Shown one piece after another: positions 40,975 to 50,867 of a stretch of DNA of 64,000 nucleotides. Each line of letters opens with the position of its first letter. The stretch's first letter is position 1. The notes under the pieces are model-generated. The model worked only from the letters and a program-made list of their open reading frames with translations, had not been told where the DNA came from and made no database searches. The stretch spans positions 3,628,090-3,692,089 of the forward strand of contig CM007320.1 in NCBI GenBank assembly GCA_000333855.2, read 5' to 3'. The translations under genes and the position numbers were made by a program. This DNA is from Endotrypanum monterogeii (lineage: Eukaryota; Euglenozoa; Kinetoplastea; Trypanosomatida; Trypanosomatidae).

Positions 40975-42573
40975 TCACTCGCAAACCTCCCGTTGTGCTT
41001 CCGGGTTGAAGAGAGCTGAAAAATCGAAGTCGGTGACAATGAATTGACGGTGGTCGCGCAACAGGTACGAGGCAGAGCCCATTTCAATTAAGCGACTTCG
41101 AATTCGGGCAGAGCTGATGAACTCCTCCTCGTTCCTAAAGTTGTAGTGCGCCTTGTACCCGCTTCTCTCATCCTCACCCTCGCTGTAGGCCTCAGCATGA
41201 AGGCCACCACCGGTTGGACCCTGTGCGCCGATACCGCCACGACCAGAGCAGCCGTCCGCCAGGGCTCGCACGTCGCCTGCGATGAAATCATGGTCCATGA
41301 GGTGGTCCCATGGTACCGAAGAAGTGAACAGAAGCTTCATGTTGTTTTGATACACCTCATCCACGAGCACTATGAACTGGTGCAGTGCATTCACGTTCAG
41401 GTTACTCATCCGTGGCACGTTGGTGACAATAAGAGTGTGGAAGTGCCTGGTGATGAGCTGAATATCAACGGAGGACAAGCTCTCCTGCGCTCCGCAAATA
41501 TCTGAAAAGTCAAAGACTGCACATCCGCGGCATCGCACTGGGACCACCACGCAGCGCCCGTGGTGCCACAGAGTGTCTTCTCTGATCCACGCAGGGTCAA
41601 CACCACGAGCCCGAAAGGCGCTCTCGACACGTCGCAGCAGTCGCTCCACGTTCGACTTCGTGTTCGGGTGCAAATACAGCAGCTGGTGGTGTCGCTCTGC
41701 AATCGCCCTCACCCGGTAGTCACGAATACCAGTACAATGCACAATACGACAGTACTGTCTCAGGACAGGAAGGAAAGCGCTGAAGGAGGCAGATACGTGA
41801 GAGAGATCCTCTGGCGGTCGGTTACTCGTTGTGATGAGAAAAAGTCCCTTACGAAGAGCTTCAGTGAAAAAAGAGGCAAGTAATGCGGCGTGAGCCACAT
41901 CAAACGTTTGAAATTCATCGAAGCAGAGAATTGGCGTCTCCTGCAGGATCTCCTGCACAACCACAGTCATGGGACAGATGGAGCGCAGGGCCCATTTCTC
42001 CTCCGGTGATGTTGCTGACTGACGTTGCTGCGTCAGCGCCATTTCAGCGTGAAAGAGACGGTGCTGCAGCTCACTCATAAAAGAGTGGAGGTGGGATCGG
42101 CGCTTCTTGTACGGGGTAGTGCAGAGCTCGAAGAGATCCAATATCATTGTCTTCCCGATTCCTACGTCACCCCAAATGTAGAGCCCACGCTTCTCCTCCA
42201 CACCTAAGTTTTCAGCCTCCAAAAGGCCCAGTGAGTGAGAAGATGAGTTGCGAAACGGTCGTCTCGCTAACCCAGTGAGGGTTGCCTGAATAGAAAGTCG
42301 GAGTGAGCTCCATCCTCGTGCCGAGCAGCCACCTTTGCCGCTCGCTAGCAGATCTGGTCGAGTGTATGGAATTACTTTCCCTGCCGACTCGTCCGCGTGG
42401 CATTGGTGGATGCAGCGCAGAAGGGGTGTACAGGCCTCTGACATGTCCAGTTGACGAGCGTCTGCGGTTATGACGCCTTTGCGCGCAAGCTGCTCGTAGG
42501 CCTCGACAACAGTGCCCTTTGACGTGAGGTGGCTCGCCCACATGTTTGATCGGTACCTGCAGGTGCGCAACAT
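40975..42573 (-). CDS. AFG1: AFG1/LACE1-family mitochondrial AAA ATPase
   Basis: A 532-aa protein matching the AFG1 (ZapE, LACE1) family. Walker A is GDVGIGKT (135-142), preceded by the family-typical RGLYIWG. Walker B is LCFDEFQTFDV (216-226), followed by LITTSNRPPEDL (246-257), both nearly invariant in this family. The first 15 residues are basic and lack acids (MLRTCRYRSNMWASH), suiting a mitochondrial presequence. AFG1 proteins sit at the inner mitochondrial membrane and help quality control of respiratory-chain proteins. The C-terminal region (about 430-532) contains a Gly-rich insertion (near ADGCSGRGG) absent from shorter homologues. A splice acceptor ends 6 nt before the ATG at 42573. 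Confident assignment. Confidence 0.93.
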   Translation of the reverse strand: MLRTCRYRSNMWASHLTSKGTVVEAYEQLARKGVITADARQLDMSEACTPLLRCIHQCHADESAGKVIPYTRPDLLASGKGGCSARGWSSLRLSIQATLTGLARRPFRNSSSHSLGLLEAENLGVEEKRGLYIWGDVGIGKTMILDLFELCTTPYKKRRSHLHSFMSELQHRLFHAEMALTQQRQSATSPEEKWALRSICPMTVVVQEILQETPILCFDEFQTFDVAHAALLASFFTEALRKGLFLITTSNRPPEDLSHVSASFSAFLPVLRQYCRIVHCTGIRDYRVRAIAERHHQLLYLHPNTKSNVERLLRRVESAFRARGVDPAWIREDTLWHHGRCVVVPVRCRGCAVFDFSDICGAQESLSSVDIQLITRHFHTLIVTNVPRMSNLNVNALHQFIVLVDEVYQNNMKLLFTSSVPWDHLMDHDFIAGDVRALADGCSGRGGIGAQGPTGGGLHAEAYSEGEDERSGYKAHYNFRNEEEFISSARIRSRLIEMGSASYLLRDHRQFIVTDFDFSALFNPEAQREVCE

Positions 42574-43487
42574 CTGCTTCTAAAGACGAAAGAATGAAGA
42601 GGACGAGAGCAAGTTGGTAAAAAATAATTTTTAATAAAAGGAAAGCAGGAGGAAGGGGGAGCAGCTAGCGCATGTGCGTGTAAGTGTGTGTGTGTGTGTG
42701 TGTGTTTTGTCAAGGCGAGAGGAGGCGAACAGCTATCCCATCACTACAAAGCAGCATATTTCAGAAATGCAGAAAAACAGATCAAAACGACTGGAAGAGA
42801 TTCGAATTATGAGACGATACACCGGACGCTCCAGGCAGCACCAGTAGCGAGAGTGGAGGGCAGAGCGAAACACGGCTACACCTTTCCCTCACCCTGGCAG
42901 ACCCTACCTCCGAAGTAGTGTCACAGGTGCTGCTTTGGCTGAACCTGTTTGTTATGGTATCGTGTCCTTTGGTGTGTGTATGGAGGGGAGAGGGGTTCTA
43001 TGGGTTTGTGAAACATAGCTACACGAGGAAAAGAAAATACAACACGTCCACCAAGAACGAATGTATGTGGGGAACAAATGTCGGTGAAAAGAGCAAAATC
43101 GAGCAAGCGTAAGGGCAGTGGACAACGACAAGTGAGCCCTACTGCCCTCGACCTCCCCCCGAAAATGAGATGCAAGGCACTTACAAACACACATGCAGCG
43201 TTTTATAGGCACATCAACGCGTGTGTGGCACAACTACAAATGTGTAGGTGTAGCCTTCTTCACAGTTAGTGCTTCTAGTTCTTCTTTTTCTCTTGTAGAT
43301 TGCCCTTGGGAAACTCCATATATAGAGAGACAAAGACACACGCACACAGACCCCCTCCATAGTCGAGATGCAACTTAGAACTTCAAAGGCACGTATATCG
43401 CACACTTCGCCTCCGCGAAAAACAGCCATGGGAGGAAAAAAAAGAATGCGGCTTCGATCCCACTCCACGTTTCCCGCCTGGTTGCTA
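42574..43487. other. intergenic spacer (5' flank of AFG1, 3' flank of UFL1)
   Basis: A GT run lies at about 42684-42704. Other sequence is mixed, with short frames only. No gene recognised. Confidence 0.6.
42580..42611 (-). promoter_or_regulatory. candidate trans-splice signal for AFG1
   Basis: A minus-strand C/T-rich tract is followed by TAG at 42582-42580, leaving a 5' UTR of only about 6 nt plus the spliced leader. Confidence 0.55.
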
Positions 43488-45701
43488 TCAACTGAGCGCC
43501 AAGGTGGAAGAGCGAAGCTCCTCGAGCTCCACCACCTCTGCATCATCGACAGTGCCGCGTTGCAAAGCGGTGATCACTGCTTCCTTAGCTCCCTCCAACG
43601 TCGATGGAACTCCAGCCTCCAACTTTAGGCGGCAGACAACACCAGCAACAGCCTTACCAGGAACATCGACGTGACAACGGAAATGCTGGTGGATGAGCAT
43701 TGTGCATAGTAAAGAAAGTAGTTTTCCGTTTGCTACAGCATCCTCCCTCGACACAGACGCCGTTGTCACGGCATGCACTACCGACTCCTTGACCTTCAAA
43801 TAACAATCCCTCTCTGACTTCTTGGAGGGAGAGTGGAATGATGCAACAGCGATGACACCGGTGCTGCTCATCTCGTGCAGAACGTCGATGAACGTCCCAG
43901 GCGCCTTGCCTTTGACAGCATCCACAAGAGGCATCAGGCTGCTGCGACGGCTTTCGGAGAAGGGCAGCAGTGCTTTCACCAGCTGAGCAGGCTGAGTCAC
44001 CTGCTCCAGAGCTGCAGCCACCATCTTGCTGCATTCGGGTGTGTCTAGACTCTCATTGCGAATGACCTGCCTCGCCATCTCATATGCCTCCGTCGACATG
44101 ACGTGACGTGCGATGGTCGCAGACGTCGACGCGTCCAACTGAGCAACGGCCCATTCAAAACCCTTGGCGGTAAGCCACAAATGAGCCCAGCGTGTGGCAA
44201 GCTCTTCCTGCAAGGCGCTTCTCGATCGCTTCAGCTGGGATGCCGCATCCTGGGCGGTTGCAAAAGCATTTTTTTCCTGCAGTGCCTCCACCACCTCTCC
44301 CCACCGATCTACCAGTTCCCGAAGAACTTCACCATACCGCTCGCACGGCAACTTCAGCACAAATGAGAGCGTTTCCATTGCTACCGTGCTCACTGGCACC
44401 CTGGATTTTTGTGCGTTAGCCAGGGCGTTGAGAAAAGCCGCTTCGAACCTCTCCTCGGCCTCTGACGAAATCAGAGCGGTGCCGGCAATGAGTGTGGCAC
44501 TATCTATCCCGGGGTACAGCTCGCTTAGTCGCGACTCTAGTAACGGCCAATCCCTCTCCATCTCGACAAATAGTGGAAGCTGCTCAACAATGTCGACCAC
44601 AAGCACCTCCTTATCAGCCAAGGCCTGCAGAGCAGGTAGATTGCTAAGATAGCGGTCCGACAGAAAACCGTTAGTGAGCGGGTACCCGCACAAGGGATGC
44701 TCAGCATCAGCCCGCAGATTCCTGGACGCTGCATTTTCGCTGGAAGCAAGAGGCACCTTCGTCCCCTGCCCCTTTTTTCGACCTCTTCGCTGGTTAGATG
44801 ACCGAGTGGCGGTTGAGGAACCTGCAGCACCGTGCACCTGCTCGGTCGCTGCTGTATCAGGTGGGTTGTAGCGTTCGGTCAGATAATGGCGAGGGTTGAT
44901 AATCTTCCGTTGCTGTAGCACGGAGTATTCGATATAGCCATTCGATTTGTACAAGTTATCCACCTCCGCAGCGCGCTTGGTCTCGTACACCCGGGGGATA
45001 TAGGTGCTATATCCGTCAAAGCTGCCGGGAAGCTCGCTGCGTACCCCATCTACAACCGAGTTGAGAAGTGGTGCAAAGAGTTTGTTGCGCCTGTAGAAGG
45101 CGTCCAGCCGGACTGGCTCCTGCACGGCCAGCAGTCCTGCACGCACCACCATGCGCTGTATGTTCACAAACTGCTTCGTGTAGAGTGACCCATCCTGCAG
45201 GACACAGTCGATGCGGCCGCTGTCCATTGCTCTGCTGAGTATATTCTTTGCGAACAGGGAGCTCAGCTGATTCGTGGAGGCGAATTGCGAGATGGCGAGC
45301 GAGCCCTGCTCCTTTAATGAATCCCCGGCAGCTAGCACGATCGAGTCGAGATAGCCATCTGTCATGAGTTCACCGCTTTCGAGGGTGAGAGAGGGGTTTT
45401 CTTCCAAGACGCTTGGCAACACCCGCTCCACGTGGAAGGTATGCACACTGAGTTGTCCTGGGAGATCGACCACGTTCACCCTCCCACCGCTCGCTAGCAC
45501 CTCATCTACGATCTCGCGTTTCAATTCATCCCAAGTAAGATACTCCTTGGCATCTGTCGTGAAGAGAATGTCGATGAGCTTCTTTTGAACGAGCGCGTTT
45601 ACGATCTCGACAGCGTTTCGCTCGGTGATTTGAGCTGAGACCTGCTCCTTCTGCAGAGACTGGAAGCGCTTCACAAGCTCGCTCAGCTCAGCATCGTCCA
45701 T
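43488..45701 (-). CDS. UFL1: UFM1-protein E3 ligase UFL1
   Basis: A 737-aa protein from ATG 45701, the first ATG in frame. The N-terminal 300 residues align by eye with UFL1 of animals and plants. Shared features include ERNAVEIVNALVQKKLID, then YLTWDELKREIVDE, GGRVNVVDL, and later YIPRVYETKRAAEVDNLYKS with a following NGYIEYSVL. A basic, Gly/Lys-rich linker lies near 300-330, and the C-terminal half is helical and less conserved. UFL1 transfers the ubiquitin-like UFM1 from UFC1 to targets, usually at the endoplasmic reticulum with DDRGK1. A UFM1 pathway has been reported in Leishmania, with mitochondrial links. Human UFL1 is about 794 aa, so this is slightly shorter. No catalytic cysteine is expected, as UFL1 is a scaffold-type ligase. 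Very confident family call. Confidence 0.92.
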   Translation of the reverse strand: MDDAELSELVKRFQSLQKEQVSAQITERNAVEIVNALVQKKLIDILFTTDAKEYLTWDELKREIVDEVLASGGRVNVVDLPGQLSVHTFHVERVLPSVLEENPSLTLESGELMTDGYLDSIVLAAGDSLKEQGSLAISQFASTNQLSSLFAKNILSRAMDSGRIDCVLQDGSLYTKQFVNIQRMVVRAGLLAVQEPVRLDAFYRRNKLFAPLLNSVVDGVRSELPGSFDGYSTYIPRVYETKRAAEVDNLYKSNGYIEYSVLQQRKIINPRHYLTERYNPPDTAATEQVHGAAGSSTATRSSNQRRGRKKGQGTKVPLASSENAASRNLRADAEHPLCGYPLTNGFLSDRYLSNLPALQALADKEVLVVDIVEQLPLFVEMERDWPLLESRLSELYPGIDSATLIAGTALISSEAEERFEAAFLNALANAQKSRVPVSTVAMETLSFVLKLPCERYGEVLRELVDRWGEVVEALQEKNAFATAQDAASQLKRSRSALQEELATRWAHLWLTAKGFEWAVAQLDASTSATIARHVMSTEAYEMARQVIRNESLDTPECSKMVAAALEQVTQPAQLVKALLPFSESRRSSLMPLVDAVKGKAPGTFIDVLHEMSSTGVIAVASFHSPSKKSERDCYLKVKESVVHAVTTASVSREDAVANGKLLSLLCTMLIHQHFRCHVDVPGKAVAGVVCRLKLEAGVPSTLEGAKEAVITALQRGTVDDAEVVELEELRSSTLALS

Positions 45702-46439
45702 GGTGAATTTCAGACGACGAAAGAGTCCAGTGAAGGACAAAAGCACCGAGCTACACTGCAGAAAAAAAAATGGAAGAAAAAAAGAAAATTAAAGGTGGGG
45801 GCAGTCATGGATAACACATACAGACACTTGCGGAATGATGAATGGGTGTGGGTATGGAAAAAGGAAAGAAGCTCGCCGCACACGCGAATAAATAAATACA
45901 TATTTATATATACATTTAATCGCGCGTTAGACAACGCTGACAATTTTCTGGGGCCAATCGCCACGACAACATGCGCTGCAAACGCCCACCATCGACTGCA
46001 TATGAAGCGAGAAATACACTGCATGAGATGGCACCCAAGTGTCTGTCGAGAAATCCTGGTGGGGAGAAATATTTATAGTCTGGGGGGAGCAGGAACCGTA
46101 TGCCCATCTATTGATGCGGATAACGAAGCATATCATTCTCTCAGCCATGTGCCTGCACGAGGGCTGCTCGGCACCTCGGAATTCGATCCATTACACGTTA
46201 GTGTGGCCTGTGATGAAGTTCTTGTAGCGACCGTGCCGAGCACACTTTTGACTGCGAGCTCCTCATCGATACGACAGCCTTGTACGATATCAAAACGCCC
46301 ACGTACTCGAGAAAGTAGATAGCAAACTAGCAGACAGCACACAGGGGCACAAACACATGCACACGTACACCGCAGAGGTATGCAGTGATCAAGAAATCAG
46401 TGTTGTTTGTTCTTTGAAAAAAAAAAAGAAATTTCCAGA
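45702..46439. other. intergenic spacer (5' flank of UFL1, 3' flank of thioesterase)
   Basis: A plus-strand frame of about 171 codons (ATG near 45808 to 46322) and a shorter minus frame (46133-46342) both look partly coding but have no domain and overlap. Neither is called. The rest is A-rich. Confidence 0.5.
45756..45790 (-). promoter_or_regulatory. candidate trans-splice signal for UFL1
   Basis: A T-rich minus-strand tract (plus 45760-45790 A/G) is followed by CAG at 45758-45756, giving a 5' UTR of about 54 nt to ATG 45701. Confidence 0.6.
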
Positions 46440-46919
46440 TCAGCTTTCGATAGATGAACTCGTTGCGAGCACATGAGTGCCCCTAGCGTAGACTTCGCCA
46501 CTCTTTTCGTCCTCGAAGGAAAAAGTTGTGAAGAGCACAGATCCCTTGTCGTGCACGAGGCGCGTCACGCAGTAGCACTTCTGGTCCTCAAACACGGCAG
46601 ACAAGAAATTGATTTGAAAGCCCACCGATTCCAGATGCGCCTGCGGCAGATATGCGCCAGCGTGAATCTTCGTGAAAGCGTCTGCCAGCGTCGAAAGAGC
46701 ACCTCCATGGACAGACTTGAAGCCGTTAAGGCAACCGCGCTTCGCCTCCCACGGGAACACGAGCTTACCCCCTGGCCGCTCCTGAATACGCTCTGGTGAA
46801 AAGAGAACTATGTTCAGCATAGCAGTGCGGTAATTTTTCGGATGTTTCATCATCTGGTGTGCAGCAACACTTGTTTGCTTGACTGCAAGCAAGTTGAGCA
46901 GAAAGCGAGTGCCATGCAT
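46440..46919 (-). CDS. Hotdog-fold acyl-CoA thioesterase (PaaI/ACOT13-like)
   Basis: A 159-aa protein from ATG 46919; the upstream frame lacks an ATG and lies within the splice tract. The thioesterase signature is VHGGALSTLADAF (70-82), with the HGG loop and a conserved Asp that in PaaI/ACOT13 activates water. VGFQINFLSAV (99-109) forms the next central strand, and a final strand carries YARGTHVLAT (144-153). It should hydrolyse acyl-CoA thioesters and is expected to work as a tetramer of hotdog folds. The first 24 residues (MHGTRFLLNLLAVKQTSVAA) are basic and hydrophobic without acids, so mitochondrial targeting is likely. The substrate is not predictable. Confidence 0.85.
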   Translation of the reverse strand: MHGTRFLLNLLAVKQTSVAAHQMMKHPKNYRTAMLNIVLFSPERIQERPGGKLVFPWEAKRGCLNGFKSVHGGALSTLADAFTKIHAGAYLPQAHLESVGFQINFLSAVFEDQKCYCVTRLVHDKGSVLFTTFSFEDEKSGEVYARGTHVLATSSSIES

Positions 46920-47658
46920 TGTCTGCGGAGTTCGCCTGAATGCTCTTTGGGTCGAAAGATTTATAAAGAAAAAAAACTCGATAAGATACAAAATGGATGA
47001 CGGTTGGTGGTGGTGTACCGTAAATGTTGAAGGGGGAAGTGGGAAACTCTCTTGCTTGGCGATCGAGGGACCTCACTGAAAAGGAAAAAGTGCTCCGACG
47101 CAACGCGCATATTCAAAAAGAAAAGTGGGAAAATGGCGCACATGTGAGTGAGTGAAGGAGATCAAGGGGACCACATTTCGTGCCCTTACGCTCTTGAGTT
47201 TTATTCTCAAACCGCAACCGGGGCGCGAGGGGGGGGGGGAGGAGAGTCTATTGTCACAATACAGAACGCGCATGTGACGTATAGAAACAGACAACACTTC
47301 AAGATTTCGAAGAAGAAGAAAGCAGCTGGCGCCGAGTTCGCGCGAGTCAACCTACAGTTGTACTGTCTACACAGCCTCGGTCTGCTCGTAGTGAATATTG
47401 TGTCTATCCTTCACACATTTATGTGTGTGACGCAACCTCGCATGTCAGTGCCGCATATAAGTGCACTCCAGCGACATGGACTCAAACTCAAGGATGCGTT
47501 GGTGTTGCAGGAAGACTGTGGATGAGATCACAACACCGAAAGACTTTTACCTCACTCACGTATCACTGGAACTCAGTCTTCTACGCGATTTGCTTGCGCA
47601 CAATTTGTGCCCATCCCCACCTCAAAGAAAACCATGCGTGGAGGGTCAAGTGCTTCCG
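46920..47658. other. intergenic spacer (5' flank of thioesterase, 3' flank of SET gene)
   Basis: A G homopolymer lies at 47230-47239. Plus-strand frames of 90-125 codons have mixed composition and no domain. No gene called. Confidence 0.55.
46945..46976 (-). promoter_or_regulatory. candidate trans-splice signal for thioesterase
   Basis: A T-rich minus-strand tract (plus 46965-46976) is followed by AG at 46946-46945. The only ATG between it and the coding region is 46919, which supports that start. Confidence 0.55.
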
Positions 47659-48732
47659 CTACGACTGCACCTCTTCCTCGTCGTTATCGGTGAAGTAAAA
47701 CTCCAGGTCCTGCACAATATCTTCAGAGGTATGCGCTAACGTCTGCGGGTCTGACAAGCTCACCAATGAGGTTGCCTTGTGAAACGAACGAACACGCTCA
47801 CCGGCGAGGATGCGACCAGCCGTGCTGACGGCCGTGTACTCGCTCCGCGGAAGACAGTCAAGGTTTAGCAATAACATCGAAATCAGCGGATCGCCGCAAA
47901 CATCGTTGTGGAGCCTCAGTGCCCGCCATGGCACGGCCTCGCCGCACTTGCGACACTTCGACACCTGACTCAACACCGCCGTTGCATGGGAAACATCTGC
48001 TGAGGGTGGCTTCAAGTGCTCCCTGAGCTCCTCGTAGGACGAGAAACCCCAGTATGTGGCGCCGTAAAGGACAAAGATCTCTTCGGAAGGTAAAATATCT
48101 CGGATCGCAACGATGAACACCCGACCAGAGTGGGAGTCGTACTCCATTAGCTGTGCGTTTGCATTCAGGGGACCATGATCGTTGATAAACGTGGCAAGTG
48201 AAAGATGCTCGCCGATGGCGGTGACACCGTCGATGAACGTGCCGCTGGAACGCACTCGCACAACGTAGACCCCCTTCGCCGCACTGCTAGCTGCGGAGGT
48301 GAGAGTACGACCGCGGTACTCGCAGAGGACACAGCCTTGCGGCACGCGCCGGGTGGAGCGTAGAAATAGACCGAGACCGGCCTCCGCACCAATGGAGGAC
48401 GGCCTTACCTCGAAAAAGCGATGTTCTGCACCAGCAGGAATATACCGCACTTCTGAGCGTCCATCCGTTAACATGAGTGTCATTCCCAAACGCTGGTACT
48501 CGCGGCTAATCAGCAGGTTGACGCGGCATGCGAAGCGCATGTTACGTGTCGTGTATGCATCCTTGTCAACTTGTATCAGCTTCCCTTCATCGACCATGCG
48601 CTGACAGGCCACACCGAGTATCTCTTCATGGATGTCGTTGTTCAGCAAGAGAGCAATGCTCCGAGGAGTGAGCGGTACTCCCAAGCGGACACACATGTCC
48701 CCAATTACACGCGACAGTGCCTCATAAAGCAT
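47659..48732 (-). CDS. SET-domain protein with C-terminal C2HC zinc finger
   Basis: A 357-aa protein from ATG 48732, the first ATG in frame. An N-terminal helical region (1-100) precedes a SET domain at about 115-226: EAGLGLFLRSTRRVPQGCVL opens it, ATFINDHGPLNANAQL (180-195) holds the substrate/cofactor loop, and EEIFVLYGATYW (217-228) holds the catalytic tyrosine. The canonical NHS is replaced by NDH, a variant seen in some protozoan SET proteins. A possible zinc finger follows (C260, C263, H275, C279). The acidic C-terminus ends DNDEEEVQS. It is probably a lysine methyltransferase, but the variant motif leaves activity open. It differs clearly from the SMYD-like gene 7 kb away. A trans-splice acceptor 32 nt upstream supports the start. 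Confidence 0.82.
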   Translation of the reverse strand: MLYEALSRVIGDMCVRLGVPLTPRSIALLLNNDIHEEILGVACQRMVDEGKLIQVDKDAYTTRNMRFACRVNLLISREYQRLGMTLMLTDGRSEVRYIPAGAEHRFFEVRPSSIGAEAGLGLFLRSTRRVPQGCVLCEYRGRTLTSAASSAAKGVYVVRVRSSGTFIDGVTAIGEHLSLATFINDHGPLNANAQLMEYDSHSGRVFIVAIRDILPSEEIFVLYGATYWGFSSYEELREHLKPPSADVSHATAVLSQVSKCRKCGEAVPWRALRLHNDVCGDPLISMLLLNLDCLPRSEYTAVSTAGRILAGERVRSFHKATSLVSLSDPQTLAHTSEDIVQDLEFYFTDNDEEEVQS

Positions 48733-49439
48733 GCATCGACGACAGTGAGTTCTATTCAGTGATCCTGCCCAATGTATCGCGCAGCAAAGACCCGAAGCAG
48801 AGATGGAAAAAGGAATAGAACTAAATCGAGATAGGACGAGACATTTAAGGAAAAGTAGACCGTACTGTGGGTAACATGGCCCCGCAGGAAAGGGAAGGGG
48901 GAACACTAGTTACGATACACCTCTCCTGCCACAATGTGTTTTCGGACCGTGTGTTCAAGTGCATGAATGTCCATGTCTTTTGAAGTAGCCCCCACTCCTC
49001 CAGGCCCCCTCCTCTCACTTTTACTCATGATATGAAGATGGATGAGGGACGACGAGAGACACGCCCCTCCCCCTCGTTGTACCTATTGAAGAAGCAGATG
49101 CGCTGGTTTGTGGAGAAGTGTAGGGCCACAACTCTTGGGTTTTGGAACAGGTGTCACGCGAGGAATGTAATCCACATAATAATTTCCGCGAAGGAATCGC
49201 CTCAACAAGAGCCGCAGAAGGAAATTCACATATCTACACATATCAGTTTTCCTTTGAATAATTATGTAAAGAAAAAAAAATAACGCTCGCGGGTATGTTC
49301 AAAAACAAAATTTTAAGGGGAGAGGAACCGCAGATGCAACTACCCGTTCGCCGCCATAATTTGAACCAGCTGCCACGTAGTATCTCCTGTATGCACACGC
49401 AAATGCATCCACTTCTTTTCTCCCTCCCTCGCTGTCTAT
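48733..49439. other. intergenic spacer (5' flank of SET gene, 3' flank of transporter)
   Basis: No recognisable gene. An A run lies at 49270-49280, and an 83-codon plus-strand frame near 49032 has no domain. Confidence 0.6.
48765..48822 (-). promoter_or_regulatory. candidate trans-splice signal for SET gene
   Basis: A minus-strand C/T-rich tract (plus 48795-48822 purine) is followed by CAG at 48767-48765, 32 nt upstream of ATG 48732. Confidence 0.5.
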
Positions 49440-50867
49440 TCACGTAACTACGAAAGCCATGCGAGTGCCAACGACTGAAAATGCAAGTCCCAAGAGGAGG
49501 AGCACCCATGAGAGGAACGCATCAGCCCAACCGGTCAGGTAAGTTCCGGACCCCCGCATCTGCATCGCAAAGAGCGCTGGAAATGTCATGGAGAGGGTGG
49601 CGCTGAAGAGTGCACCGAGAATCGATACTACCTTCGCCACATCGGGCAGGAAAATGGCCAAAACGCAGCACACTGCAGAAATGGAGATGCCAAGCTTTGT
49701 GCGCGTTTTCTTGGGGATCTTTGCGACATTTCCTCCTGATAGAAACATAAAGGCGGCGTGGCGGCAGGGAAATACAGAAAAAACAAATGAAACCGCTGCG
49801 CTGAAGCAGCACATGAGCTGGCAAATCATCATAAGCACGTCCGTCTCAGAGTCGTATTTGGACAAGATGTTACCACTTGTTAAGTGCGGAAACGTGAGAC
49901 TTCCCACGATACCAAGCGAAAAGTAGAAGGCGGACATTACACAGAGTGCTAGGGAAATACATACAAGGATTTTGTGGCCAGTTCGATCACGAAGATCTTT
50001 GATGATCCCCATAACATTCGATTGCACTTCATATGAGAAAACAAAGATGGGGGCTGAAAACATGTAAGGAAAAAGAAGTTGCAGACGATCCTCAGATAGT
50101 TTTGGTCGAGCAGTAACCGAGGGTTCGGCTGTCTGAGCCCTATCACTGGCCCTTCCCGTAATGAAGAAGCGGTATGCGATGCTAGCAATGATGAAGACAG
50201 TGAAGAGGTTGCTCACAAGTCCCTTTGTACGCAATGAGGCCAGGCGCGAATTGAAGGTGAGTGGGGTGATTATAACCATCGAGGCAATCAAGGTGATAGA
50301 ACCACCGGTGTCACCGCGCATCCACGGAGGCAAGAAACTCGCCCGCCCGACCAGAATCGGAGTTATGCTGTCCTTGATGAAGTTCAAGTACACGACAGCG
50401 CATCCGAGGTTGTAAAGGAAGAGAGTGAGGCGAACTGCCCAACGTCCTTTGGAACCAAGAAAAAATCCGGCCACCGTCTCGTAGTCATCTGAGTCAGCGG
50501 AAAGAGAAGCAAGTGCCAAAATCCGAACCGAGAGGAACGTCACGATGATGCAGAAGAGAATGCACCACATCGAGAATGCCCACCCTCCCACCACAAAGGC
50601 GAGGGGAAGAGAGAGCATCGTGGGCGTACACGCCGATGTAACGAGACCGAGGGCACCTGAGAACACGCCATCGCCGGGACAACAACTTTCTAGCAGCGAC
50701 CCTCTCATCTCATCTAGACTACTAAACGTGCGGTTGTCATGAAAAATGCTGTTATTTGCCTCACGCCAGTCGTACTCCTCTAAAGTGCTTAATGGAGTTT
50801 CTCCATGATAGAAGGCCCCCTTCACACTCTTGACAAGAGACGTTTTCTCGTCAGGCTTGACGGACAT
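49440..50867 (-). CDS. Amino acid transporter (AAAP / AAT family)
   Basis: A 475-aa polytopic protein with about eleven membrane helices, from ATG 50867. The hydrophilic N-terminus (about 60 residues) is charged. The first helices contain GLVTSACTPTMLSLPLAF, the typical AAAP motif of a small-residue stretch before Pro-Leu; FVFSYEVQSNVMGIIKDL is the family's central unwound-helix region. An intervening hydrophilic loop rich in Arg/Ser/Glu precedes it. Such permeases move neutral or cationic amino acids across the plasma membrane, often proton-coupled. Leishmania carries large AAT families, often as tandem arrays; this one is single in the window. The substrate cannot be inferred. A splice acceptor lies about 130 nt upstream. 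Confidence 0.9.
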   Translation of the reverse strand: MSVKPDEKTSLVKSVKGAFYHGETPLSTLEEYDWREANNSIFHDNRTFSSLDEMRGSLLESCCPGDGVFSGALGLVTSACTPTMLSLPLAFVVGGWAFSMWCILFCIIVTFLSVRILALASLSADSDDYETVAGFFLGSKGRWAVRLTLFLYNLGCAVVYLNFIKDSITPILVGRASFLPPWMRGDTGGSITLIASMVIITPLTFNSRLASLRTKGLVSNLFTVFIIASIAYRFFITGRASDRAQTAEPSVTARPKLSEDRLQLLFPYMFSAPIFVFSYEVQSNVMGIIKDLRDRTGHKILVCISLALCVMSAFYFSLGIVGSLTFPHLTSGNILSKYDSETDVLMMICQLMCCFSAAVSFVFSVFPCRHAAFMFLSGGNVAKIPKKTRTKLGISISAVCCVLAIFLPDVAKVVSILGALFSATLSMTFPALFAMQMRGSGTYLTGWADAFLSWVLLLLGLAFSVVGTRMAFVVT

